From Halomarinibacterium sp034670265 (lineage in GTDB: Bacteria; Bacteroidota; Bacteroidia; Flavobacteriales; Flavobacteriaceae): a stretch of 64,000 nucleotides of DNA. Below, piece after piece: positions 1 to 8,050 of this stretch. The notes below the pieces were generated by a model that made no database searches, was not told the DNA's origin, and worked only from the letters and a program-made list of their open reading frames with translations. The stretch lies in assembly GCA_034670265.1 (NCBI GenBank), contig JAXMNU010000004.1, positions 372,001 through 436,000 of the forward strand, read 5' to 3'. Position 1 is the stretch's first letter. Each line of letters opens with the position of its first letter. A program made the translations under genes and the position numbers.

Positions 1-1
1 G

Positions 2-871
2 TACATTCCGTTTGAAGCACTGCTAACAGAAAGCACCACTGAAACTAATTACGGAAAGCTTCCGTATGTGCTTACTAAAACGGCTATTTCGTATGCGCCA
101 TCGGCATCAGTAGCCATGCATTTTTATGCTGAAAACGGAAAAGCAATCAACTATTATGGTTTTGCCCCCGATTATTCGCAGGAAACCGAAAGTGAGTTCC
201 GTAAAAAACAGGCAAATCTTCAGTTTACAAAACCCGAAGTAGAATTTGCAGCAGATTTGTTTAAGGGGCAACATTGGACGGGATCTCAAGTAACCGAAGA
301 ATTGCTTAAACAACATTCCAAAAACGCAGGGATATTGCATTTAGCCATGCACGGAGAGGTGGAAGATGAGCACCCTTTATTATCAAAGCTATATTTTAAT
401 ACTTCGGAAAAGGAAGACGGACTCCTCAATATGTATGAAGTGTATAATTTAAGTATTCCTGCGCAATTGGTCATTTTAAGTGCGTGCCATACGGCTTCGG
501 GAAAGCTACAAACAGGGGAAGGCATTTTAAGTTTGGAAAGAGCCTTTCAGTATGCGGGAAGTAAGTCCTTAGTAGCAACGCTGTGGAGTGTGGACGATGC
601 AGCTTCCTCAAAAATCACTCAAGACTTCTTGAAGAATATTAAAGAGGGACAGTCCAAGGATGTAGCATTACAACAAGCTAAAATTACTTTTTTGGCTACG
701 GCAAATCCAGAGCGGTTGCATCCTTTTTACTGGAGTAGTTTTAAGCTTACGGGCAATACCAATCCGTTACAAAAAGACCGAACCCTCTATTATGTTGTGA
801 TAGGCGGTTTGCTTTTGCTTTTGGGTAGTGTTTGGTTTTTCCGAAGCACTAAAAGGAAAAAGGCAGCTTAA
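2..871 (+). CDS. CHAT domain protein, C-terminal part (5' end outside window)
   Basis: The reading frame is open from base 2, so this is the C-terminal 289 residues of a longer protein; in this family TPR repeats usually precede the CHAT domain, but they are not visible here. CHAT is a caspase-like cysteine peptidase fold. The His of HLAMHGEV and the Cys of LSACHTASG form the expected catalytic dyad, followed by the conserved GEGILSLERAF and ATLWSVDD segments. A single hydrophobic segment (YYVVIGGLLLLLGSVWFF) lies near the C-terminus and is followed by RSTKRKKAA. By the positive-inside rule the tail is cytoplasmic, which would put the CHAT domain in the periplasm (inference). The gene ends tail to tail with the membrane TPR regulator, sharing 4 nt. 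Confidence in CHAT is high; the substrate is unknown. Confidence 0.88.
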   Translation, partial: YIPFEALLTESTTETNYGKLPYVLTKTAISYAPSASVAMHFYAENGKAINYYGFAPDYSQETESEFRKKQANLQFTKPEVEFAADLFKGQHWTGSQVTEELLKQHSKNAGILHLAMHGEVEDEHPLLSKLYFNTSEKEDGLLNMYEVYNLSIPAQLVILSACHTASGKLQTGEGILSLERAFQYAGSKSLVATLWSVDDAASSKITQDFLKNIKEGQSKDVALQQAKITFLATANPERLHPFYWSSFKLTGNTNPLQKDRTLYYVVIGGLLLLLGSVWFFRSTKRKKAA

Positions 872-1611
872 TCTTTTAATTGAATTTTCATTATTTCCGA
901 AGCATCCTCATAACCATAGGATTTATTTTTTACAATGCGCTCAAAAGCGTGTAAGGCCTCTTGTGTATTGCCATTTTTTAAAGTGCCTAAGGCATAATAC
1001 CACAGCGCCTGTTCCTTATAATCTGAAGTACCGTTACTAATTTTTTGTAAAGAATGAAGGGTCGTATTTAAGTATTTATCGTCTAATTGAAGGTGACAAA
1101 CCGATTTGTAAAATTCCACTTTGTCATTGGGTATCGTATTTTCGGCACGTTCAAAATTGGTAAGTGCTTCTTGGTAGTTTCCATTGGCATAAGCTGCCAC
1201 GGCAGCATCCCAATACGGAGTTTCTTCTGGTGCGTCACCTCTTAGGGTGGAAGGAGCAGCGTACATTTCAAAATAGGATTCGTACACCTGTTCGGGGGTT
1301 TTGCTTCCAAAATAATCACTCATAAAATAGATTCCCAAACAGAGTAATAGTGAAGCAGCAACCAGAGAGACTCTTCTTTTAGGTAGTTGACGCACTTTGG
1401 TAGTACCTTTCTTTTTCTCGAAAGATTCAAGCGTTTCCTTAAGCTCCATTCTCCCGGCTTCTTTTATAAGCGCGTGTGCAGCAAGCGAGTTTTCGAAGGC
1501 TTCGGCCAATGCGTTATCACTAGAAAGCCTTTGTTTAAAAGCTGCCATTTCTTCAGTAGATAAAGACCCCTGAATGTACTGTTCTATGAGTATTTCATCT
1601 GCTTCAGTCAT
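868..1611 (-). CDS. membrane TPR protein, putative anti-sigma regulator
   Basis: 247 residues. The N-terminal about 75 residues (IEQYIQGSLSTEEMAAF and onward) resemble the short helical N-terminus of Bacteroidota membrane regulators encoded beside ECF sigma factors. There is no zinc-binding HxxxCxxC motif. One transmembrane helix lies at about residues 82-101 (VSLVAASLLLCLGIYF). The C-terminal half holds TPR-like helices (YANGNYQEALTNFERA; LGTLKNGNTQEALHAFERI). The predicted topology is cytoplasmic N-terminus and periplasmic TPR part. The start overlaps the sigma gene end by 8 nt, implying translational coupling in one transcript. The anti-sigma role is inferred from position and architecture, not from a recognised anti-sigma domain. 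Confidence 0.75.
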   Translation of the reverse strand: MTEADEILIEQYIQGSLSTEEMAAFKQRLSSDNALAEAFENSLAAHALIKEAGRMELKETLESFEKKKGTTKVRQLPKRRVSLVAASLLLCLGIYFMSDYFGSKTPEQVYESYFEMYAAPSTLRGDAPEETPYWDAAVAAYANGNYQEALTNFERAENTIPNDKVEFYKSVCHLQLDDKYLNTTLHSLQKISNGTSDYKEQALWYYALGTLKNGNTQEALHAFERIVKNKSYGYEDASEIMKIQLKD

Positions 1612-2161
1612 GGGCTTTCAGTATTTTTAATAGGTTGGGTCTTGCGGCAATGAGTTCTTTCAAACTTTTAATGCATTTGTATTTTTTATTTCGTGCCACT
1701 TGCTCATTTCCGTAGTTTAGTTCGGCCACTATTTCTTTCATAGATTGATTGTGATAGATACTCGCAATTAAAAGTTTCTTGCAACTATCCCCTAAAAGTG
1801 CGAGTACTTCCAGCACTTTTGCTTGTTTTTCGCTTTCAACAAACATACTTAAGGCACTTTCCTCTATGTGAGGAATATCACTTGCTTTTGTATGGTGGTC
1901 TGTTCTCACGGTATCTTTTTTTATTTGGTTGAGCCACTTAAACCTTGCTATGGAATAGAGATAGGTGCTTATGGCACTCTCTCCTTTAAATATTCCTTGA
2001 GTTACGTTTTCATAAAACACAATAATGGTTTCTTGAAAAATATCTTTTGCCTGCGCGGTATTACCGCTATTGGATACTACCATGGTCACAATCCGCTCCC
2101 TATTGTTTTCATATATATGCTGTAAAGCGTCATTTCGCTCAAGAGTTGTTCCCTTTAGCAA
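1604..2161 (-). CDS. ECF-type RNA polymerase sigma factor
   Basis: 185 residues, the usual length for an ECF sigma. The region 2 helix is visible (AKDIFQETIIVFYENV ... STYLYSIARFKWLNQIKK). The region 4 helix-turn-helix lies near residues 125-160 (ALLGDSCKKLLIASIYHNQSMKEIVAELNY), though it is diverged from the usual form. The start is a TTG at 2161; no ATG lies upstream in frame, and the first internal ATG (residue 27) would cut into region 2. The gene precedes and overlaps the membrane TPR regulator, the classic sigma/regulator order. It is divergent from the exported-protein operon at 2317. Function as a sigma is well supported; its stimulus is unknown. Confidence 0.87.
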   Translation of the reverse strand: MLKGTTLERNDALQHIYENNRERIVTMVVSNSGNTAQAKDIFQETIIVFYENVTQGIFKGESAISTYLYSIARFKWLNQIKKDTVRTDHHTKASDIPHIEESALSMFVESEKQAKVLEVLALLGDSCKKLLIASIYHNQSMKEIVAELNYGNEQVARNKKYKCIKSLKELIAARPNLLKILKAHD

Positions 2162-2219
2162 TTCGATAAGGACCTTATCTGAAAATGCTTCTTTAATAGT
2201 TAGTCAGTTTTGAAATACG

Positions 2220-2266
2220 GTTTGTAATAAAAATAACCAAAAAAAAGTGAAAAAGTGGTTACAAAC
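2220..2266. promoter_or_regulatory. divergent 8-bp inverted sites between the sigma gene and the exported operon
   Basis: GTTTGTAA at 2220-2227 and its exact reverse complement TTACAAAC at 2259-2266 lie 31 nt apart in the divergent intergenic region. Each copy reads toward the gene on the far side of the other: the left copy reads toward 2317, the right copy toward the sigma gene. This layout fits either a dyad operator or two equivalent upstream promoter elements serving both directions. The function is inferred. Confidence 0.35.
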
Positions 2267-2316
2267 GCATTTTTGAAAATGACATACTCATGTAAACACC
2301 AAAGAATAACCTTTTA

Positions 2317-2814
2317 ATGAACACCATTATGAAACAAAACAGACGCAACGTATTAGCCATTACAATTTGTTGCTTTTTAGGCACAGGTCTATTTGCACAA
2401 AGTAACACAGTAGCTTCAGGGGGGAATGCAATTGGCGCTGAAGGCTCTGTAAGTTATTCGGTTGGGCAAATAGATTACATTGAGGCAACAGGCACAGGAG
2501 GTACTGCCAATCAAGGCGTGCAACAGCCTATCGAAATTTTTGTACTGGGAACAGACGAATTTGAAAACATCATTTTAGAAGTAAGTGTCTATCCAAATCC
2601 AACACAGCATAATGTGACACTTCGGCTTGAGAATTTAAACTTCGAAGATTTGACCTTTGTGTTGTATGACCTATCGGGAAGACTTTTACAACAAGATGAA
2701 ATTACTTCAGAAGAAACCCTTATTTCTATGGATGGTTTTGCTTCGGCTACCTACTTTCTCAACATTATAAACAAAACGGATTTACTTAAAACCTTTAAAA
2801 TTATTAAACACTAA
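2317..2814 (+). CDS. exported protein with T9SS type A sorting domain
   Basis: 165 residues. A signal peptide ends near LFAQS at about residue 27. It is followed by a short Gly-rich segment (SGGNAIGAEGSVSYSVGQIDYIEATG) and a C-terminal T9SS sorting domain: VYPNPTQHNVTLRL, then FVLYDLSGRLL, then a final TFKIIKH. Such domains direct the protein across the outer membrane through the type IX system. The start at 2317 could instead be the ATG at 2329, which gives a more compact signal peptide. The gene lies 11 nt before the large repeat protein, suggesting one transcript. Apart from sorting, no catalytic domain is seen; it may be a small surface anchor or adaptor. Confidence 0.82.
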   Translation: MNTIMKQNRRNVLAITICCFLGTGLFAQSNTVASGGNAIGAEGSVSYSVGQIDYIEATGTGGTANQGVQQPIEIFVLGTDEFENIILEVSVYPNPTQHNVTLRLENLNFEDLTFVLYDLSGRLLQQDEITSEETLISMDGFASATYFLNIINKTDLLKTFKIIKH

Positions 2815-2825
2815 AAATTACAATT

Positions 2826-5333
2826 ATGAAAAAATATATACTAATTATCATCTTTTTTGCATCAACTATCGTTTTTGCGCAAGCACCAGATAAAATGAGT
2901 TATCAAGCAGTTGTTAGGGATGCTAGCGATGTGCTAATAACCAATACCACCGTAGGAATGCAGATTAGTATTCTTGAAGGTTCTCCTACAGGGACAGAAG
3001 TGTATGTTGAAACCCACACACCTACAACCAACGATAATGGATTGGTTTCGCTTGAAATAGGGGGTGGTACTATTATTTTAGGAGATTTTACTACCATTGA
3101 TTGGAGTTTGGGATTATACTTTTTAAAAACAGAAACAGATCCCACGGGAGGAACGAGTTATGCTATTGAGGGAACAAGTCAATTATTAAGTGTTCCATAC
3201 GCATTCTACGCGAATAATACAGGTGCTTTAGGAAACACATTGGACGGAGCATATAACCAAGAAGGAGGAGGGTCGCCTTCTACCAGATTAATAGATGCAG
3301 ATGATGGTAAAATTCAAATTGATGCTCTTGGGGACGTAGCACTTGAAATTAACAGTGATCCAGCAATTATAGGTATGATTGTAAATGGAGAAGCTGGAGG
3401 TGCCTTAGGTCTTAGTGTTACTACTGGTGGTGATGCACTTGATATTGACACGAGCCCAACTGGAAACAAAGGAATTACTATGAGCCATATGGGTACGGGT
3501 GCAGGATTAGAGATTTTAAGCACCAATGCTGCTAATGTAAACGATGCCATTGAAGTAAATTATAATGGAACAAGTGATGCTGTTTCTGTTATATCTGGGG
3601 CAGGAGCAGACGGAATTGATGTGACTTATTCAGGTACAGCGGTGGGAATTCAAACTACGCTTATAGCTGGTGCTACAGGTAAAGGAGTAAGAGTTTCAAA
3701 TGCAGGAACAGGTGTAGGTTTAGAAGTATTAAGTACAAATGCAGCCAATGTGAATGATGCTGTTGAGGTAAACTATAACGGAACAAGTGATGCTGTTTCC
3801 ATTATATCTGGTGGCGGAGCTGATGGAATAGATGTGACTTATACAGGAACCGCAGAAGCCATTCATGCTACTGTAAACGTAGGAAGCACAGGAAATGGAT
3901 TAAAAGTGTTAAATATGGGAACAGGAGATGCTGCCTATATTGACAATAGTGTTGGTGCGGGAGATGATGGATTGCAAATAGACCAATTTGCGTTGGGAGA
4001 AGCAGTTGAGATAAATATTGGTGGAGCAGGTGCTACTGGCAATGGAATTATAGTAAATAATGATGGAGGTGCATCAAAATCCTTAGAAGTAAATAATACA
4101 AATCCTGCCGGAACCTCTTCAGCAGTAAAAATAGATAATGCGGGTATTGCCAAGGCATTAGAAATCTTTAATGGAAATCCTGGAAATCCTTCAGAAGCCT
4201 TAAAAGTTACACAAGCAGGATTGGCAACAGCTTTGTTTGTTGATAATGGAGGTTTAGGAAAAGGACTTCATGTCTTTAATGGAGCACCGGGAAATGGAGA
4301 TGTTGCTTTGCTTGCAAATAGCATGGGTTTAGGTTCTGTCGCCATGTTAAATACGGATGATAATAATATAAATATTTCAAGCACACTTGTGAGTAATAAT
4401 ATGGGGGCAGGAACAGTTGCTGAATTTATTACGACTGATGAACTTTTTGGAAAGGTAAATAGTATGCCTACTGTAAATGTAGTTTCAAATGGATTAGGTG
4501 TTGGAGTAAATATTGATATAATAAACACTGAAACAGGATTAGATATAAATTCAGAACCCGCATTATTTGTAAGACATTTTGGATTTGGGTCTGCGGGTAT
4601 TTTTACAACCCCAAATGTAGATACAATTGAACCTACAGTTGAAATAATAAATGCGGGTGGAGGAAATGGATTGCACGTTGATTGCTTTGGAGCAACATTA
4701 CCTATTGTAGATCATGCTATACATGTGGAACAGTCTAATTCTACCGCATTACCCGGTACAGGTTATGCGGCACACTTTGAGTTAACATCGGCTAGTACCT
4801 CTGCAGATTCAGCAGTAAAAATAACCTCGACGGCAACTTCAGGTGGGAGCAGTGCGTTAAGAGTGATTCCGGCAGACCCAACAAAACTGGCTGCGGTTTT
4901 TGAGGGGAATGTGGAAGTCGCTTCAGATATTTTAATAGGAGGTACAATGACTGCTGCTGCAAAGGCTTTTAAAATTGATCATCCTTTAGATCCTACAAAT
5001 ATGTATTTAGTGCACAACTCCATAGAGAGTAATGAACGAATCAATATATATAGTGGTAACGTTACCACTAATACTGAAGGACTAGCCACGGTGATGCTTC
5101 CAGCGTATATGTGTGCTTTAAACACCGATTTTAAATATCAATTAACCATTGTAGATAAATCTTTTGCTCAGGCGATTATTTGGGAGCCTATGAATACTGA
5201 AACTAATTCGTTTGTAATTAAAACCAACACACCAGAAATTACTGTGAGTTGGCAAATTACGGGAACGCGTCAAGATACTTGGGCAAAGGAAAACCCAATG
5301 AAAGTTGAGGTTGAAAAGCCGAAAGATTTTTAG
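2826..5333 (+). CDS. large exported repeat protein, tail-fibre-like
   Basis: 835 residues with a signal peptide ending FAQAPDK. The N-terminal domain (MSYQAVVRDASDVLITNTTVGMQ up to LLSVPYAFYAN, about residues 20-130) is common at the front of long exported Bacteroidota proteins. A low-complexity Gly/Asn/Ala/Val-rich stretch follows (about 135-690), with short strand-length repeats suggesting a beta-helix or fibre. Two copies of a 71-residue unit are nearly identical. The last about 130 residues (KIDHPLDPTNMYLVHNSIES ... VSWQITGTRQD) form a conserved terminal domain found in fibre-like hypothetical proteins. There is no T9SS sorting domain, unlike its operon partner. A hairpin terminator follows at once. 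An adhesive or structural surface fibre is an inference. Confidence 0.78.
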   Translation: MKKYILIIIFFASTIVFAQAPDKMSYQAVVRDASDVLITNTTVGMQISILEGSPTGTEVYVETHTPTTNDNGLVSLEIGGGTIILGDFTTIDWSLGLYFLKTETDPTGGTSYAIEGTSQLLSVPYAFYANNTGALGNTLDGAYNQEGGGSPSTRLIDADDGKIQIDALGDVALEINSDPAIIGMIVNGEAGGALGLSVTTGGDALDIDTSPTGNKGITMSHMGTGAGLEILSTNAANVNDAIEVNYNGTSDAVSVISGAGADGIDVTYSGTAVGIQTTLIAGATGKGVRVSNAGTGVGLEVLSTNAANVNDAVEVNYNGTSDAVSIISGGGADGIDVTYTGTAEAIHATVNVGSTGNGLKVLNMGTGDAAYIDNSVGAGDDGLQIDQFALGEAVEINIGGAGATGNGIIVNNDGGASKSLEVNNTNPAGTSSAVKIDNAGIAKALEIFNGNPGNPSEALKVTQAGLATALFVDNGGLGKGLHVFNGAPGNGDVALLANSMGLGSVAMLNTDDNNINISSTLVSNNMGAGTVAEFITTDELFGKVNSMPTVNVVSNGLGVGVNIDIINTETGLDINSEPALFVRHFGFGSAGIFTTPNVDTIEPTVEIINAGGGNGLHVDCFGATLPIVDHAIHVEQSNSTALPGTGYAAHFELTSASTSADSAVKITSTATSGGSSALRVIPADPTKLAAVFEGNVEVASDILIGGTMTAAAKAFKIDHPLDPTNMYLVHNSIESNERINIYSGNVTTNTEGLATVMLPAYMCALNTDFKYQLTIVDKSFAQAIIWEPMNTETNSFVIKTNTPEITVSWQITGTRQDTWAKENPMKVEVEKPKDF
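3498..3923 (+). repeat. tandem 213-bp (71-residue) duplication inside the repeat protein
   Basis: Two adjacent units begin at 3498 and 3711. Both encode the series STNAANVNDA, EVNYNGTSDAVS, ISG, ADGIDVTY with few substitutions, and the period of 213 nt keeps the frame. The second copy has drifted mostly at synonymous or conservative positions. Confidence 0.8.
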
Positions 5334-5353
5334 GTAATTGTTTTCATAATGTA

Positions 5354-5384
5354 AAGAGTCACTTAGTTTAGTGGCTCTTTTTTA
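5354..5384 (+). terminator. intrinsic terminator after the exported operon
   Basis: AGAGTCACT and AGTGGCTCT flank a short loop (stem with one G-U pair) and are followed by a run of T. It separates the operon from the convergent yitT-like gene. Confidence 0.8.
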
Positions 5385-5386
5385 TG

Positions 5387-6289
5387 CTAGTGTAGTGGGC
5401 GCTTTTTTATCATTCCGCCCTTGGTATCGCGTATGGGATATTGAATTGTAAATGCAGTAGAATCTATTTTTTCAATTTCCAAAAGGACTTTAGTCACTTC
5501 CAATCGAGTAACAACACAAAATAAAATTTTACGATCTGGATGCGCATTTCCTTTTTTTCCGAAGCCTCCATCACTTCTAAAAACCGTAATCCCACGCCCT
5601 AATTTGTTGGTAATGGTTTCTTTTATTTGTTCCCCGTGGTCAGACACCGTCATAATACCAATGTATTCTTCAATACCATTTAAAATAAAATCGATGGTTT
5701 TGGAGGCCGACAAATAGGTTAGCATAGAATACATAGCGGTTTCAACGCTAATCATTAATGCTGCGATTCCGAATAAGGCAATATTAAACACCGCTATAAA
5801 ATCACCCACAGTCATACTAGATTTTCTGCTCACGGTAATGGCCAAAACCTCGGTGCCATCAATAACAGAGCCTCCCCGAATAGATAACCCAATACCTGCT
5901 CCTAGAAAAAACCCACCAAACACAGCTATAAGCAGTTTGTCGTCTGTTATTGTGGGGAGTTCAATTAAATGAACCAAGGATGCCAAGGCAATAATGGCAA
6001 TAGCACTTTTAATGGCAAACGAAAGGGAAACTTGTTTTATCCCTATTAAAATAAACGGAAGGTTTACCAGTACAATTAATAAAGAAAGGTCTAGTCCAGT
6101 TTGTATTTGAAGCAATAACGAAACTCCCATGGCGCCGCCATCTAGAAAATTGTTGGGAAGCAAGAATCCTTTTAATCCAATACTGGCACAAACAACTCCT
6201 AAGGTAATAAAGACAACATCTTTAATGTTTCTTTTTAAAACAATTTGCTTTACAATTTGAGTGCCTTTAGCCTTTATTTTCTTACGCAT
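5387..6289 (-). CDS. YitT family membrane protein (DUF161/DUF2179)
   Basis: 300 residues. Five to six hydrophobic segments cover about residues 20-185, including the family-typical GLKGFLLPNNFLDGGAMGVSLLL start and GGSVIDGTEVLAITVSRK. A soluble C-terminal DUF2179 domain follows (TITNKLGRGITVFRSDGGF; LFCVVTRLEVTKVL). The family is widespread and its molecular function is not established. It is the last gene of the minus-strand cluster starting at rsfS, 44 nt after the acyl-CoA-binding protein gene, and may be co-transcribed with it. Confidence 0.88.
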   Translation of the reverse strand: MRKKIKAKGTQIVKQIVLKRNIKDVVFITLGVVCASIGLKGFLLPNNFLDGGAMGVSLLLQIQTGLDLSLLIVLVNLPFILIGIKQVSLSFAIKSAIAIIALASLVHLIELPTITDDKLLIAVFGGFFLGAGIGLSIRGGSVIDGTEVLAITVSRKSSMTVGDFIAVFNIALFGIAALMISVETAMYSMLTYLSASKTIDFILNGIEEYIGIMTVSDHGEQIKETITNKLGRGITVFRSDGGFGKKGNAHPDRKILFCVVTRLEVTKVLLEIEKIDSTAFTIQYPIRDTKGGMIKKRPLH

Positions 6290-6333
6290 GGGGTGTTTTT
6301 GAAATTAGCCCTAAAATAGCAAATCTTTGGGGA

Positions 6334-6600
6334 TTATTTGCGATATAAAAAATATTGGTGTACCGTTTCTATATACTTTTCCTTTGCTTCTTGTGGTGTT
6401 AAGCCCTGCGCCTGAAAAAGCGCATTGGTTTTAAAGGCATTAATTAAAGGGTTACTGCTACTGGGTGAGTTATGATCGTTTGTTGCGTGTTTGTAATAGG
6501 CATATAGCTTTAAAAGCACATCCGCGGGAAAAGGTTCCACATGATTATTGATGCTCTTAACAGCATTCGTAAAAGCCGTTTCCAATTCTTCAGCTGTCAT
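6334..6600 (-). CDS. acyl-CoA-binding protein (ACBP)
   Basis: 88 residues, the full length of the four-helix ACBP fold. Recognisable parts are ELETAFTNAVKSIN, the helix 2 motif LLKLYAYYKHATND, and the final helix EAKEKYIETVHQYFLYRK. ACBP binds long-chain acyl-CoA esters in the cytoplasm and buffers or delivers them. The gene overlaps psd by 11 nt and follows cdsA, so a role in feeding acyl groups to phospholipid synthesis is plausible but inferred. ACBPs are frequent in eukaryotes and patchy in bacteria. The helix 2 segment has HA where the eukaryotic signature has KQ. Confidence 0.88.
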   Translation of the reverse strand: MTAEELETAFTNAVKSINNHVEPFPADVLLKLYAYYKHATNDHNSPSSSNPLINAFKTNALFQAQGLTPQEAKEKYIETVHQYFLYRK

Positions 6601-7249
6601 GAGTCGAAGCTAATACAGAAATCCCTCCTGTAACTTTTTGATTTAATGAAACGTTTACCTTAACATTTAAGGGTAAAAATACATCTACTCTAGAGCCAAA
6701 TTTAATAAAACCGCTTTCGCTAGCTTGTGGTACCGTTTGTCCTACTTCGGCATAATTTACAATGCGTTTGGCTAGGGCACCGGCAATCTGGCGATGTAAT
6801 ACATCGCCAAAGGATTTATTTTTAACTACCACAGTAGTACGTTCGTTTTCTTCACTAGCCTTGGGATGCCAAGCGACCAAATATTTCCCTTTATGGTATT
6901 TGCTGAAGACTACATCGCCGCCCACAGGATACCGTGTTACGTGCACATTTAAAGGGGACATAAACACAGAGATTTGTAACCGTTTTTCGTTGAAATATTC
7001 TTTTTCAAACACTTCTTCAATCACTACTACTTTCCCATCTACAGGGGAAAGCACTTGGTTTTCATTTATTTGAATGGGACGTTTCGGATTTCTAAAAAAC
7101 TGAAGGATAAGAATTAAAAAGACCAATGCAATTGCAAAAATGGGGTATCGCACCCATTCAATACTGACAAAATTTTTAGTTATGATAAAAATTGCTGTCA
7201 CAAAAATGAATGTAAACAAGATGATTTTAAAACCTTCCTTATGAAACAT
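6590..7249 (-). CDS. psd: phosphatidylserine decarboxylase
   Basis: 219 residues, the short form of this pyruvoyl enzyme, which converts phosphatidylserine to phosphatidylethanolamine at the inner membrane. Two hydrophobic segments at about residues 8-24 and 35-51 anchor it. The self-cleavage site is within IKFGSRVDVFLP (Gly185-Ser186), and the other likely triad members are Asp71 in LSPVDGKV and His103 in LNVHVTRYP. Cleavage would give a beta chain and a small alpha chain with an N-terminal pyruvoyl group. The start overlaps the end of cdsA by 11 nt and the end overlaps the ACBP gene by 11 nt, so the three are probably translated as a coupled unit. Confidence 0.93.
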   Translation of the reverse strand: MFHKEGFKIILFTFIFVTAIFIITKNFVSIEWVRYPIFAIALVFLILILQFFRNPKRPIQINENQVLSPVDGKVVVIEEVFEKEYFNEKRLQISVFMSPLNVHVTRYPVGGDVVFSKYHKGKYLVAWHPKASEENERTTVVVKNKSFGDVLHRQIAGALAKRIVNYAEVGQTVPQASESGFIKFGSRVDVFLPLNVKVNVSLNQKVTGGISVLASTHDS

Positions 7250-8042
7250 AGGCTATAATTTCTAAAAATGAATAAATAAATGGGCTCACATACAGCACAC
7301 TGTCCAGTCTATCATAAATTCCACCGTGCCCGGGCATTAATATTCCGCTGTCCTTTACACCAGCTTGTCTTTTAAACTTTGACTGAATTAAATCCCCAAA
7401 GGTTCCTAATACCGAAACTATTATCCCTAAAAAAAACCAATTGGTAAGGCTTAAGTTAATTACATATTCCGAAATAAAAAAACTAGCAATTATGGTTGCA
7501 AAAAATCCACCAAAAAAGCCTTCTATGGTTTTCTTTGGAGAGATGCGTTCTAGTAATTTTCTTTTGCCAAAGTTTTTTCCAATAAGGTAGGCAAAGCTAT
7601 CGTTTACCCATATTAATATAAAAATTCCAATAATAATTTCTGGAAAAAACACCCCGCCTCTAAAAGGGATTAAAGCTAAAAATACAAATCCAGCAATAAT
7701 ATAAAAGACAACTGTAATGTATTTCTTTTTTTGGAACATAGGAATTTTACTGGTTACCAAAAGGTCTTTCAGTAAAAAGAGATTGACAAAAATGGCTAAA
7801 ATGGCATATAACGAGATGGGGTCCTGGTCAAGAACTTTATACCCTAAAAAGTAAAATAAAAGGGCAAAGATGAAAAAAGAGAAATAGCTTTTTAATCGAA
7901 CCAATTTCTGAAACTCGTTAAGGGTTAACAACCCTAAAATGAAGAATAAAACCAAATACCATTCTCTCGAAGCGAACATGGCAAATACGATAATAGTAAT
8001 GTATAATACTCCCGAGATTCCCCGAACGATGAGTTCTTTCAT
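7239..8042 (-). CDS. cdsA: phosphatidate cytidylyltransferase
   Basis: 267 residues with about eight membrane helices. The C-terminal family signature is intact: SKFKRQAGVKDSG, then PGHGGIYDRLDS, carrying the acidic residues used for Mg and CTP binding. The enzyme makes CDP-diacylglycerol from phosphatidic acid and CTP in the inner membrane, the branch point for all phospholipids. It lies 8 nt after the LUD gene and overlaps psd by 11 nt. Confidence 0.95.
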   Translation of the reverse strand: MKELIVRGISGVLYITIIVFAMFASREWYLVLFFILGLLTLNEFQKLVRLKSYFSFFIFALLFYFLGYKVLDQDPISLYAILAIFVNLFLLKDLLVTSKIPMFQKKKYITVVFYIIAGFVFLALIPFRGGVFFPEIIIGIFILIWVNDSFAYLIGKNFGKRKLLERISPKKTIEGFFGGFFATIIASFFISEYVINLSLTNWFFLGIIVSVLGTFGDLIQSKFKRQAGVKDSGILMPGHGGIYDRLDSVLYVSPFIYSFLEIIAYVS

Positions 8043-8050
8043 GAGTTGGT

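Noticed and set aside
2..871. Part of a type III-E CRISPR (Craspase) system
   Set aside because: CHAT plus an ECF sigma recalls that system, but there is no gRAMP effector, Csx30 or CRISPR array in view, and this CHAT protein has a membrane anchor.
3314..4528. Minus-strand frames opposite the repeat protein
   Set aside because: They mirror its Gly/Asn/Val-rich codons as Pro/Ile/Ser-rich peptides; no signals or homology.
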